A stretch of DNA of 64,000 bases from GWB2-37-7 sp942492835 (GTDB lineage Bacteria > Bacillota > Clostridia > Lutisporales > Lutisporaceae), in contig OW818645.1 of assembly GCA_942492835.1 (NCBI GenBank), positions 1,426,001 to 1,490,000 of the forward strand, read 5' to 3'. The notes beneath the pieces were generated by a model that did not search any database, had not been told where the DNA came from, and saw only the letters and a list, made by a program, of their open reading frames with translations. Both the position numbers and the translations under genes were made by a program. Of the stretch, positions 33,751-41,942 are shown one piece after another; position 1 is the first letter of the stretch; every line of letters begins with the position of its first letter.

Positions 33751-34446
33751 TTAGTCTAATACATGCGCTGGGTTAACCTTTATAGATGGACCCATTGTGC
33801 TTGTAACTACAACGCTCTTTAAGTATGTTCCCTTTGCTGCAGATGGCTTAGCCTTTATAATAGCTTCCATAATTGTTTTGAAGTTATCACAAAGCTTCTC
33901 AGTACCAAAGGATACCTTACCTATAGCAACGTGTATTATAGATGTTTTGTCAACTCTATATTCAACCTTACCAGCTTTTATTTCCTTTATAGCTCTTTCA
34001 AGGTCAAATGTTACTGTACCTGACTTTGGATTTGGCATTAAACCTTTAGGTCCAAGTACCTTACCAAGTCTACCAACAACACCCATCATATCAGGCGTAG
34101 CTACTATTACATCATAGTCGAACCAATTTTCAGTTTGAATCTTTGCAACTAGTTCTTCTGCTCCTACGAAATCTGCACCGGCAGCTTCAGCTTCTTTAGC
34201 CTTATCACCTTTAGCAAATACTAACACTCTTAGTGTCTTACCAGTTCCATGAGGAAGTACAACTACTCCTCTAACCTGTTGATCAGCATGCCTTGGGTCA
34301 ACACCAAGTCTTACGTGAAGTTCAACAGACTCATCAAATTTTGCTTTTGCAGTCTTTTGAACCAAATCTAAAGCTTCTTTTGTATCATAAAGCTTTATGT
34401 TGTCAATAAGCTTTGCGCTATCTTGATAATTTTTTCCTCTAAACAT
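33751..34446 (-). CDS. rplA: 50S ribosomal protein L1
   Basis: L1 binds 23S rRNA in the mobile L1 stalk and helps move deacylated tRNA to the E site. The 231-residue protein shows ELHVRLGVDPRHADQQVRG, VLGPKGLMPNPKSGTV and a C-terminal YLKSVVVTSTMGPSIKV. It follows rplK by about 50 nt. Confidence 0.98.
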   Translation of the reverse strand: MFRGKNYQDSAKLIDNIKLYDTKEALDLVQKTAKAKFDESVELHVRLGVDPRHADQQVRGVVVLPHGTGKTLRVLVFAKGDKAKEAEAAGADFVGAEELVAKIQTENWFDYDVIVATPDMMGVVGRLGKVLGPKGLMPNPKSGTVTFDLERAIKEIKAGKVEYRVDKTSIIHVAIGKVSFGTEKLCDNFKTIMEAIIKAKPSAAKGTYLKSVVVTSTMGPSIKVNPAHVLD

Positions 34447-34498
34447 TAAAATATACCTCCTTGTGGTAATAGCGGAATTATCCTCCCACTTATTCGAA

Positions 34499-34924
34499 TT
34501 ACTCTTCTACAGTTACGCCCATGCTTCTTGCAGTACCAGCTACCATACTCATAGCAGTTTCTATGCTTGCAGCATTTAAGTCAGGCATCTTTAACTCAGC
34601 GATTTCTTTAATCTTTGCCTTTGAAATCTTACCAACCTTAGTCTTGTTTGGTACACCTGAACCGCTTTCAATACCTATTGCTTTTTTTATAAGTACTGAT
34701 GCTGGTGGTGTTTTAAGAATAAATGTAAATGATCTATCCTGATAAACAGTTATAACTGCAGGAATAATTAAACCCGCTTGCTTAGCTGTTTTCTCATTGA
34801 ATTCTTTACAGAATCCCATGATATTTACACCGTGCTGACCCAAAGCTGGACCAATTGGTGGTGCTGGTGTCGCTTTTCCAGCTGGAATTTGTAGCTTAAC
34901 CATTGCCGTTACCTTTTTTGCCAT
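34499..34924 (-). CDS. rplK: 50S ribosomal protein L11
   Basis: L11 forms the GTPase-associated centre with 23S rRNA and is needed for RelA activation in other bacteria. The 141-residue sequence has QIPAGKATPAPPIGPALGQH and the C-terminal RNA-binding domain. The ATG at 34924 has a GAGGAGGTG site; the in-frame start 18 nt upstream lacks one. Confidence 0.98.
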   Translation of the reverse strand: MAKKVTAMVKLQIPAGKATPAPPIGPALGQHGVNIMGFCKEFNEKTAKQAGLIIPAVITVYQDRSFTFILKTPPASVLIKKAIGIESGSGVPNKTKVGKISKAKIKEIAELKMPDLNAASIETAMSMVAGTARSMGVTVEE

Positions 34925-34976
34925 AATTACACCTCCTCTCAAGATTGCTACACCAAAGTGTATTAATGCAAGTAAA

Positions 34977-35495
34977 TTAGAATTTTTCTATTTGTGTAAA
35001 TTCCAGTTCTACAGGGGTTTCCCTGCCAAACATGGAAACAAGCACCTTAACCTTTTGTTTTTCATTATTTATCTCTTGTATAACGCCAATAAAATTTTCA
35101 AAAGGTCCGGATATCACCTTTACGTTGTCACCTAGTTTAGCATCAAGCTTAACAAGGTTCTTCTCAACTCCTAAGGATTTTACTTCTGCATCGGATAGAG
35201 GTACAGGTTTGGACCCAGGTCCTACAAAACCGGTGACTCCTCTGGTATTTCTAATTACATACCATGATTCATCAGTCATTAGCATTTTCAGAAGCACATA
35301 GCCAGGGAAAATTTTCTTCTGCACAATCTTTTTCTTACCGTTTTTGATTTCTACCTGTTCTTCCATTGGTACTCTAATTTCAAATATAACATCTTGCATG
35401 TTTCTATTCTCAACGAGCTTTTCAATGTTGGCCTTTACCTTATTTTCATATCCTGAATAGGTATGAGCAACATACCACTTGCCTCTTTCTTCCAT
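34977..35495 (-). CDS. nusG: Transcription termination/antitermination protein NusG
   Basis: NusG binds RNA polymerase and couples transcription to translation or termination. The NGN domain (KWYVAHTYSGYENKVKANI) and the C-terminal KOW domain (GDNVKVISGPFENFIGVI) are clear in 172 residues. The Shine-Dalgarno site is weak. It lies between secE and rplK. Confidence 0.97.
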   Translation of the reverse strand: MEERGKWYVAHTYSGYENKVKANIEKLVENRNMQDVIFEIRVPMEEQVEIKNGKKKIVQKKIFPGYVLLKMLMTDESWYVIRNTRGVTGFVGPGSKPVPLSDAEVKSLGVEKNLVKLDAKLGDNVKVISGPFENFIGVIQEINNEKQKVKVLVSMFGRETPVELEFTQIEKF

Positions 35496-35598
35496 AGATG
35501 TATAAACCTTAGTTTGTTGTCTAAGGCTTTTCCTCCTTTTTCTTTGGTTGACACGAGCTAATTTATAATATACTCGCTATAGCCTTTGACTATTCAAA

Positions 35599-35805
35599 CT
35601 ACATTTTCTTCAAAACAAGCGATGTAATATTTCCAAATGCGAAGTCAGCCAATGCAATAAATGAACCAACTATAATAATAGAAGTTATAACAACTTCTGT
35701 GTGCTGGATTAACTCTTTTCTACTAGGCCAAGATACTTTTTTTAATTCTGACTTTGTTTCTCTGTAGAATTTATTGATATTAATTTTTTTTGCATTTCCA
35801 GCCAT
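35599..35805 (-). CDS. secE: Protein translocase subunit SecE
   Basis: This is the short Gram-positive SecE, 68 residues, with the amphipathic KFYRETKSELKKVSWPSRKE segment and one transmembrane helix (about 38-58). It clamps SecY in the SecYEG channel. Placement between rpmG and nusG is standard. Confidence 0.95.
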   Translation of the reverse strand: MAGNAKKININKFYRETKSELKKVSWPSRKELIQHTEVVITSIIIVGSFIALADFAFGNITSLVLKKM

Positions 35806-35826
35806 TTTTTACACTTCCTTTACAGC

Positions 35827-35976
35827 CTATTTTGTTTCTTTGTGTGCTGTGTGCTTTCTGCAGAATCTGCAGTATTTGTTCATTTCCATTCTCTCTGGAT
35901 CATTCTTTTTATTCTTCATTGAATCGTAGTTTCTTTGTTTGCATTCACTACATGCAAGAGTGATTTTAACCCTCAT
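35827..35976 (-). CDS. rpmG: 50S ribosomal protein L33
   Basis: A 49-residue frame encodes MRVKITLACSECKQRNYDS and ends RFCRKHTAHKETK, the zinc-binding L33 with CxxC pairs C9/C12 and C36/C39. Two consecutive ATG codons occur; the second (35976) has the better distance (7 nt) from GGGAGGT. It is the first gene of the rpmG-secE-nusG unit. Confidence 0.93.
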   Translation of the reverse strand: MRVKITLACSECKQRNYDSMKNKKNDPERMEMNKYCRFCRKHTAHKETK

Positions 35977-36062
35977 CATCTACACCTCCCGCCGATTGAG
36001 TTCATTTATATTGAAAACTTATGATTTTCACAGTATTATAGCAGTGTAAGGCTACTTTATAA

Positions 36063-36091
36063 AATTTATCATAATTTTACTGTCGTGTCAA
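36063..36091 (-). promoter_or_regulatory. Putative promoter for rpmG-secE-nusG
   Basis: On the minus strand TTGACA (36086-36091) and TAAATT (36063-36068) are separated by 17 bases. A TATAAT closer to rpmG (36035-36040) is an alternative -10 without a good -35. The remainder of the 335-nt rpmG-tuf gap is the tuf 3' region and AT-rich DNA. Confidence 0.45.
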
Positions 36092-36190
36092 TATTTAATT
36101 ACCTTACTTACTATGTTTACTAATAGACAAAATAGTAAAATAAGTAATTTAAATTAATTATAACCCTATATGCAACTTTTAATACTTTAT

Positions 36191-36216
36191 AAAGGACTAG
36201 GTATTCCTAGTCCTTT
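36191..36216 (-). terminator. Hairpin downstream of tuf copy 2
   Basis: The same 11-bp-arm hairpin as at 7242-7267 lies after tuf copy 2, in a roughly 120-nt 3' flank that is almost identical between the two loci. No long U tract follows. It probably ends or trims the tuf mRNA. Confidence 0.6.
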
Positions 36217-36311
36217 AAGCATCATGTTTAAGAGACATTTTTGTTTTATAATTAATATGAATTTCGTGCTATTGAACAATATTGAATATTTAGCACAAAT
36301 CGTTTAAATTA

Positions 36312-37514
36312 TTAAGCTATGATTGAAGCAACTGCTCCTGCTCCTACTGTTCTTCCGCCTTCTCTTATTGCGAATCTTAATCCTTCTTCTATCGCAATTG
36401 GTGTTATTAGCTTTATTGTCATTTCTACGTTGTCACCAGGCATACACATTTCTGTGCCTTCTGCTAGCTCTATTACTCCTGTTACGTCTGTTGTTCTAAA
36501 GTAGAACTGTGGTCTATAGCCATTGAAGAACGGTGTATGTCTTCCGCCTTCTTCTTTTGTCAATACATATATTTGTGCTTTGTAATGTGTATGTGGCTTT
36601 ATTGAGCCTGGCTTTGCTAATACTTGCCCTCTCTCAATGTCTGCTCTTTGTACACCTCTTAATAGTGCTCCTATATTGTCTCCTGCTTGTGCTTGATCAA
36701 GAAGCTTTCTGAACATTTCTACGCCTGTTACTACCGTTGATTTTGGTGCTTCTGAAAGCCCTACGATTTCTACTGTGTCTGATACCTTTACCACTCCTCT
36801 TTCTACTCTGCCTGTTGCAACTGTACCTCTTCCTGTTATTGAGAATACATCTTCTACAGGCATTAAGAATGGTCTGTCAACTTGTCTTTGTGGTGTTGGT
36901 ATATACTCGTCTACTGCCTTCATTAACTTTAGTATTCCACTGCACCACTCGCAGCTTTCTTCACCACATCCGCATTCTAATGCTTTTAATGCTGATCCTG
37001 GTATTATTGGTGTGTCATCTCCTGGGAAATCATATTGTGTAAGAAGTTCTCTAACTTCCATTTCAACTAATTCGATTAGCTCTGCATCATCTACCATATC
37101 TACCTTGTTTAGGAATACTATTATGTATGGTACTCCAACCTGTCCTGATAATAGTATATGCTCTCTTGTTTGTGGCATTGGTCCATCAGCTGCTGATACT
37201 ACCAATATTGCTCCGTCCATTTGTGCTGCGCCTGTTATCATGTTCTTTACATAGTCTGCGTGGCCTGGACAGTCAACGTGTGCATAGTGTCTGTTTGCTG
37301 TCTCATACTCAACGTGTGCTGTGTTTATTGTTATTCCTCTTTCTTTTTCTTCTGGTGCCTTGTCTATTTCGTCATATCTTGTTGCTGTTGCTCCACCGAA
37401 CTTTGATAATACTGTTGTTATTGCTGCTGTTAGTGTTGTCTTACCGTGGTCAACGTGTCCTATTGTTCCTATGTTTACGTGAGGCTTATTTCTCTCAAAT
37501 TTTGCCTTTGCCAT
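36312..37514 (-). CDS. tuf: Elongation factor Tu, copy 2
   Basis: The 400-residue product appears identical to copy 1 at 7365-8567, with only scattered silent base changes (for example at 36532 and 36584). It carries the same four-Cys insertion at residues 181-191. The start at 37514 follows AAAGGAGG; an in-frame ATG further upstream (37571) is unlikely. This copy follows tRNA-Tyr and tRNA-Thr, a common arrangement in which tuf is cut from a tRNA-tuf transcript. The conserved 3' flank suggests gene conversion between copies. Confidence 0.97.
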   Translation of the reverse strand: MAKAKFERNKPHVNIGTIGHVDHGKTTLTAAITTVLSKFGGATATRYDEIDKAPEEKERGITINTAHVEYETANRHYAHVDCPGHADYVKNMITGAAQMDGAILVVSAADGPMPQTREHILLSGQVGVPYIIVFLNKVDMVDDAELIELVEMEVRELLTQYDFPGDDTPIIPGSALKALECGCGEESCEWCSGILKLMKAVDEYIPTPQRQVDRPFLMPVEDVFSITGRGTVATGRVERGVVKVSDTVEIVGLSEAPKSTVVTGVEMFRKLLDQAQAGDNIGALLRGVQRADIERGQVLAKPGSIKPHTHYKAQIYVLTKEEGGRHTPFFNGYRPQFYFRTTDVTGVIELAEGTEMCMPGDNVEMTIKLITPIAIEEGLRFAIREGGRTVGAGAVASIIA

Positions 37515-37650
37515 TTTGTTTGTTCCTCCTTTAATATTTTTATAGTTTTTGTTATGTACATTACATAACATATATTTTAGGCTATATCCCTATACTTAAG
37601 AATACAACCCTATGTCCATAATAAACACATCCGTGTGTATCACACATATA

Positions 37651-37726
37651 TGGAGCCCATGACCAGGATTGAACTGGTGACCTCCACCTTACCAAGGTGA
37701 CGCTCTACCGACTGAGCTACATGGGC
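37651..37726 (-). tRNA. tRNA-Thr (anticodon GGT)
   Basis: A 76-nt cloverleaf ends with encoded CCA. The acceptor stem GCCCATG pairs with CATGGGC, the anticodon loop reads CTTGGTAAG with anticodon GGT, and the T arm contains GTTCAATCC. It lies between tRNA-Tyr and tuf. Confidence 0.96.
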
Positions 37727-37731
37727 AAATT

Positions 37732-37816
37732 TGGTGGGGAAAGGTGGATTCGAACCATCGAAGTCTGAGACAACAGATTTACAGTCTGCCCCCTTTAGCC
37801 GCTCGGGAATTTCCCC
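37732..37816 (-). tRNA. tRNA-Tyr (anticodon GTA)
   Basis: An 85-nt tRNA with a long variable arm and encoded CCA. The acceptor stem GGGGAAA, the anticodon GTA in CTGTAAATC and the T arm GTTCGAATCC are clear. Class II length fits bacterial tRNA-Tyr. Its promoter is at 37831-37859. Confidence 0.96.
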
Positions 37817-37830
37817 ATTACTATTATGGT

Positions 37831-37859
37831 ATTATAATGCTTATGCTATACTTTGTCAA
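37831..37859 (-). promoter_or_regulatory. Promoter of tRNA-Tyr/tRNA-Thr/tuf
   Basis: A full consensus promoter: TTGACA (37854-37859), a 17-nt spacer, TATAAT (37831-37836) on the minus strand, about 15 nt before the mature tRNA-Tyr end. This is the strongest-looking promoter in the window. Confidence 0.85.
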
Positions 37860-38007
37860 TAGGCTTTCTCTTCCAAATGTGTCTATTAATACATGCTTGC
37901 CTAAGCTAAGTATAACGTAAAATAGCCTATATTTAAGCATTAAAATTAATATTTTTTTATTAAACGCATATAAATTATGTGTGTTTATACTTTTCTATGT
38001 ATCATAA

Positions 38008-38030
38008 ACAAATCCCGCTTATACGGGATT
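38008..38030 (-). terminator. Terminator after sigH
   Basis: On the minus strand AATCCCG and CGGGATT form a short GC stem (38011-38030) followed by TGTTTATG. It starts a few bases after the sigH stop codon. The U tract is broken, so efficiency is uncertain. Confidence 0.6.
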
Positions 38031-38034
38031 ATAG

Positions 38035-38676
38035 TTACTCATCCTTAAATTCTAAATACTTTTCAAGTTTTCTTTTTACTCTTTGTAAAGCATTGTCAAT
38101 TGACTTAACATGCCTGTCCAAGTCGCAGGCAATTTCTTGATAAGATTTACCTTGCAAATATGACATTAAAACCTCTAATTCAAGTCCACTAAGAATCTCT
38201 CCAATCTTTGATTCTATAGAGGCTAATTCCTCGCGACTTATCATTAGTTCTTCAGGATCAGTAATTTTAGTTGCAGTCAGAATATCTAGAAGAGTTCTGT
38301 CTGATTCTTCATCATATATGGGCTTATTAAGGGAAACATATGAGTTTAGTGGAATATGTTTTTGTCTGGTAGCAGTTTTGATTGCAGTTATAATTTGTCT
38401 TGTGATACAAAGCTCTGCAAAGGCTCTAAAGGATGACAATTTGTCATTTCTGAAGTCTCTTATAGCTTTATAAAGACCTATCATGCCTTCCTGAACAATG
38501 TCTTCTCTGTCTGCACCAATCAAGAAGTAAGAACGAGCTTTTGCTCTAACAAAATTTCTATATTTGTTGATTAAATGCTCTAATGCTACAATATCACCTT
38601 CGTGTGCATATAAAACTAGTTCTTCATCTAGTACATTTTCAAAATTAATACTTCTTTTGTTTAAGTTTACATCCAC
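38035..38676 (-). CDS. sigH: RNA polymerase sporulation sigma factor SigH
   Basis: The 213-residue protein has sigma-70 region 2 (GADREDIVQEGMIGLYKAI, then FRAFAELCITRQI) and region 4 (LQGKSYQEIACDLDRHVKSIDNALQRVKRKL). Sigma-H directs early sporulation and stationary-phase genes in Bacillus and Clostridium. The genomic place, after yacP and before tRNAs, secE and nusG, is the conserved one. The start is GTG with GGGGGAG. It implies a sporulation lineage, although the organism itself may not sporulate. Confidence 0.95.
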   Translation of the reverse strand: MDVNLNKRSINFENVLDEELVLYAHEGDIVALEHLINKYRNFVRAKARSYFLIGADREDIVQEGMIGLYKAIRDFRNDKLSSFRAFAELCITRQIITAIKTATRQKHIPLNSYVSLNKPIYDEESDRTLLDILTATKITDPEELMISREELASIESKIGEILSGLELEVLMSYLQGKSYQEIACDLDRHVKSIDNALQRVKRKLEKYLEFKDE

Positions 38677-38789
38677 TTTATCTCCCCCAAGCTATAACAA
38701 TAAGCTTATTACATATTTTGTAAAATAGGTTTTAGACTTTCTATAATAAAAAACCATAGTCTCATTATAACTTACAGAGGTTTTTGTAG

Positions 38790-39311
38790 TCAAGCTTTAT
38801 CGTTGTTACGTCTTAACTTTTCAAGCTTTTTTAGTATATCAGAATCTAAACTATGCCCTAATAAATTTTTATTATATTCATTTCTGCTTATATAATCTTT
38901 ATCCATGCTTCTTTTCATCTCTATTACTTCCCTATTTAGCTCTCTTGCTGAAACCCTTGCCGCGCCTAGCCCCAGAACGAGAAATTGTTCTGTCATATCA
39001 GAGGTTGCTACCTTTACATTGTAATCCCTTGGAAGAGTTGCTACATATCTTTCTATGTAATTATCTGCACTCTCAAATTCCTTTGTAAAAACAATTTCCA
39101 AGTCATTATAGAATTCATGCTTTTCCATGCTGTTTTTTACAAAATGTGCATCAAACACAATAATTACACTTATGTCCTTGTAAGTCTGGTACTCAATCAT
39201 TATTTCAATCAACTTCCATCTAGCTGATTCAAGTGATAGTTCACTTTCTTCTTTTAGATTATTCCAAGCATTTATAATATTGTAGCCATCAACTAAGAGG
39301 TATTGCTTCAA
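38790..39311 (-). CDS. NYN-domain RNA-processing protein YacP/Rae1-like
   Basis: This 173-residue protein has the NYN/PIN-like fold with LLVDGYNIINAW, VIIVFDAH, TKEFESADNYIER and VATSDMTEQ, where acidic residues would bind metal. The Bacillus homolog (YacP, Rae1) is a ribosome-associated endoribonuclease. The start is TTG at 39311. It sits between rlmB and sigH as in Bacillus. Confidence 0.88.
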   Translation of the reverse strand: MKQYLLVDGYNIINAWNNLKEESELSLESARWKLIEIMIEYQTYKDISVIIVFDAHFVKNSMEKHEFYNDLEIVFTKEFESADNYIERYVATLPRDYNVKVATSDMTEQFLVLGLGAARVSARELNREVIEMKRSMDKDYISRNEYNKNLLGHSLDSDILKKLEKLRRNNDKA

Positions 39312-39356
39312 TCAACTCATCCTTTGCATAGTAAATAAATAAAATTATATATATAT

Positions 39357-39393
39357 TATCAAGGTGTATGGTTTTCATCCATACACCTTGATA
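39357..39393 (-). terminator. Hairpin between rlmB and yacP
   Basis: A perfect 15-bp stem (TATCAAGGTGTATGG and its complement) with a 7-nt loop lies 13 nt after the rlmB stop. It is followed by an alternating AT tract then TTTTATTTATTT, so it is a likely but not textbook terminator. Confidence 0.6.
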
Positions 39394-39406
39394 TAGCTAT
39401 CTAAAA

Positions 39407-40432
39407 TTAATGTATACCGCCTTTAAGCGACTTTAACTGTCTTTGTCTAGATATGTCGAAGGCTATTACACCTGCTGATACACCAGCATTTAGGGAAGAT
39501 ATTTTGCCTGCCATTGGAACTTTTACAAGAAAATCGCAATTTTCCTTAATCAATCTTCCTATTCCTTCGCCCTCACTGCCTATAACAAGTGCAATAGGAC
39601 CTGTCATATCCTTCTCGTAGTATGTATCGCCGGACATTTCTGCTCCAACTATCCAAAGTCCTGCATCTTTTAGTTGTTTAATAGTTTGATTGATATTGGT
39701 TACTTTGGCAACAGGCACATATTCCACAGCTCCTGCAGATGTCTTTGCAACTACAGGTGTAAGTCCAACTGCGCGTCTTTTGGGTATTATTACTCCATGT
39801 ACTCCCGCTGCATCAGCAGTTCTTAGTATTGATCCCAAATTGTTGTTATCAGTAATCTCGTCTAATATTATGATGAAGGGTTCTTGTCCTTTTTCTTTAG
39901 CAATATTTAATATTTCTTCAATCTCATAGTACTTGTACATGGCAGCAGAAGCGATTACCCCTTGATGATTCTTTGTGGTAGATAAACCATCAAGTTTTGC
40001 TTTGTCTACCTCTTTGATTAAAATATTTTTTTCTTTTGCCATTGCAATAATCTGTCTAATAGATCCTTCTCCTGCATCTTTTTGTATAAACATCTTATCG
40101 ATTTCTCTTCCTGATTTTAATGCCTCTAATACAGGATTTCTACCTTCTATTAAGTTGATATTGTCCTCTTCTCTATCATTATCATAGATTCCTGGTTCAA
40201 CAGTGTTATTTCTTGGTGCTCGTTTATCATCCCTTTTAAAACCTCTTGTAGTAGGCTCGGCTCTATAAGGACCTTTTGCAGCTCCAGTACCCTTATATGG
40301 TCCCTTCGCTTCTCCAGTGCCTTTGTATGGACCTTTTGTGGTGGATCTTGTTCCTCCTTGTTTTGGGCCTTTTCTATCTTCGAATTTTCTTCCTGGTTTA
40401 ACTGTTGGTTTTCCCATGTTTACTCTAGCCAT
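39407..40432 (-). CDS. rlmB: 23S rRNA (guanosine-2'-O-)-methyltransferase RlmB-like (SpoU family)
   Basis: The C-terminal ~240 residues are a SpoU methyltransferase with the substrate-binding NPVLEALKSG domain and the knot motifs NNNLGSILRTADAAG, VIGSEGEGI and SLNAGVSAGV. RlmB methylates G2251 of 23S rRNA in E. coli. An unusual basic N-terminal extension of about 90 residues contains three KGPYKGTG-like repeats, probably disordered RNA-binding sequence. The start codon is uncertain among ATGs at 40432, 40438 and 40441; the first is best spaced from AAGG. Confidence 0.88.
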   Translation of the reverse strand: MARVNMGKPTVKPGRKFEDRKGPKQGGTRSTTKGPYKGTGEAKGPYKGTGAAKGPYRAEPTTRGFKRDDKRAPRNNTVEPGIYDNDREEDNINLIEGRNPVLEALKSGREIDKMFIQKDAGEGSIRQIIAMAKEKNILIKEVDKAKLDGLSTTKNHQGVIASAAMYKYYEIEEILNIAKEKGQEPFIIILDEITDNNNLGSILRTADAAGVHGVIIPKRRAVGLTPVVAKTSAGAVEYVPVAKVTNINQTIKQLKDAGLWIVGAEMSGDTYYEKDMTGPIALVIGSEGEGIGRLIKENCDFLVKVPMAGKISSLNAGVSAGVIAFDISRQRQLKSLKGGIH

Positions 40433-40544
40433 TTTCATCATCCTTCACATTTTTCTTTTGTAAAATAAAAGTTAATAAGTCATAGAACCTATTATTATTA
40501 TGGTTATTTATTCTTAAAATATTAACATGCTTTTTAAGCTATCC

Positions 40545-41378
40545 TTATCCAATTTTGCCACCTTCACTTTGATATTCTTTCAATATCTTCAGAGCATTAT
40601 CTTTTGTTAATATTTTTTCTCTACAATTTTTATGCTGTAATTTGTTTTCCGGACAATATCCCAATATCTTACAGCTAGCTCCTGCATTTTCAAAAAGATC
40701 TGGAGCTGCGCTTTTACACAAAGCCATCATTTTGTTAGCTAAATCTCTGATTTCTGTCTGAGCATTCATACAACATCTAATAGCAAACCAATCTAATAAT
40801 GCATGAGCATTCATCCCGATTAGAGCTTTAAATTCAGTTGCTTGAGGTTTCAGATATCTAAGTTCTTCTTCTTTCTTTCCATTGTCAACTCCGGTATTAT
40901 ACCATGTTTCCATCATATTAAGAATATCTAAAGCATCAAAATTTAGTCCAACTGTTTCAACATTTAATGCATCTGCAACAGTATCTCCATTAGGAAGCAC
41001 TACATTCCTTGCATTAATACCTTGGTAATGTGCAGAAAACTTCCTTATATCCTCTGGAATCACAACATCAAAAGAACGTACTCCGTTTTTCTCTGCTCTA
41101 CCTGTTTTAATCATATATGAAGCTAATCTTTTTCTTACTAGCTGAACCTCAGTCACCCTTGAATATCCCTCAATCCCAAATATAAAATAATCAAATTCAA
41201 CAGCTGCTTTATGTCCGCTGTTGATTATATTATTTACTATCTTCTTATCGTATGGTGAACTAATAATATCTTCAAGGGTTCTTTCGGATCTAACAAATCT
41301 TGCTGCAATATCAGTGTATATTTTTCCTCCGCCTGCAATTAGTTCAACCTTGCCTTCTCCAACATTCTTTAAGTTCAT
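40545..41378 (-). CDS. thyX: Flavin-dependent thymidylate synthase ThyX, divergent form
   Basis: ThyX makes dTMP from dUMP using FAD and methylenetetrahydrofolate. The region GHKAAVEFDYFIFGIEGYSR and the C-terminal NAQTEIRDLANKM match ThyX, but the signature usually RHRxxSxNExSxRY reads RKRLASYMIKTGR (residues 82-94), so the family label rests on overall pattern and context. A C-terminal Cys-rich stretch (CKILGYCPENKLQHKNC) could bind metal. The ATG at 41378 follows GAGGAGA; the in-frame GTG at 41393 does not. Activity should not be assumed. Confidence 0.78.
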   Translation of the reverse strand: MNLKNVGEGKVELIAGGGKIYTDIAARFVRSERTLEDIISSPYDKKIVNNIINSGHKAAVEFDYFIFGIEGYSRVTEVQLVRKRLASYMIKTGRAEKNGVRSFDVVIPEDIRKFSAHYQGINARNVVLPNGDTVADALNVETVGLNFDALDILNMMETWYNTGVDNGKKEEELRYLKPQATEFKALIGMNAHALLDWFAIRCCMNAQTEIRDLANKMMALCKSAAPDLFENAGASCKILGYCPENKLQHKNCREKILTKDNALKILKEYQSEGGKIG

Positions 41379-41463
41379 ATCGATTCTCCTCACAAATCAA
41401 TTTATAAAATTTTACTTATGCCTTTATTTTGTCACTATATAGAGCCTATCTATTAGTAGTATT

Positions 41464-41919
41464 TTATATATCCATTTGTCTTATTAATTCAAATAATTGC
41501 ATAAGCCTTTTTGTGTTACCGATAAGATAGAGATACCCTATTAAGGCTTCAAAGCCAGTAGCATGTCTGTAATCATTTATATCCGCATTTTTAGGTACTG
41601 AGTTTGATTTTGTATTTCTGCCTCTTCTAACAATATCCTGTTCATCCTCTGTAAGTGTATCATGCAGCTTAGCTAATGTTTCTGCCTGTGCCTTTGCCTT
41701 TACGTATTTAATAGCTCTTTTGTGAAGCTTATCTACTTGAATACTACCAACCGACACAAGCATACTTCTGATAAAGGTATCATAAACCGAATCACCTATA
41801 TAAGCAAGAACCAAGGGATTATACATCCTTATATCAGATACACTTAACCCGCTATTTCCTATAGTAAGCTCTCTAGTCTTGTCCATTAAGTCGTTTAGAT
41901 TCTTATCAAATTCGCTCAT
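41464..41919 (-). CDS. mrnC: Mini-ribonuclease III
   Basis: The 151-residue protein is a stand-alone RNase III catalytic domain without a dsRNA-binding domain. It has YNPLVLAYIGDSVYDTFIR and the downstream KSNSVPKNADINDYRHATGFEALIGYLYL with the metal-binding acidic residues. In Bacillus it matures 23S rRNA. Position next to cysS is conserved. Confidence 0.93.
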   Translation of the reverse strand: MSEFDKNLNDLMDKTRELTIGNSGLSVSDIRMYNPLVLAYIGDSVYDTFIRSMLVSVGSIQVDKLHKRAIKYVKAKAQAETLAKLHDTLTEDEQDIVRRGRNTKSNSVPKNADINDYRHATGFEALIGYLYLIGNTKRLMQLFELIRQMDI

Positions 41920-41942
41920 TATATTACCACCATTTTCTTTTG

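Noticed and set aside
36312..37571. Longer tuf copy 2 with 19 extra N-terminal residues
   Set aside because: The added segment spans the conserved AAAGGAGG site, and copy 1 has no such extension.
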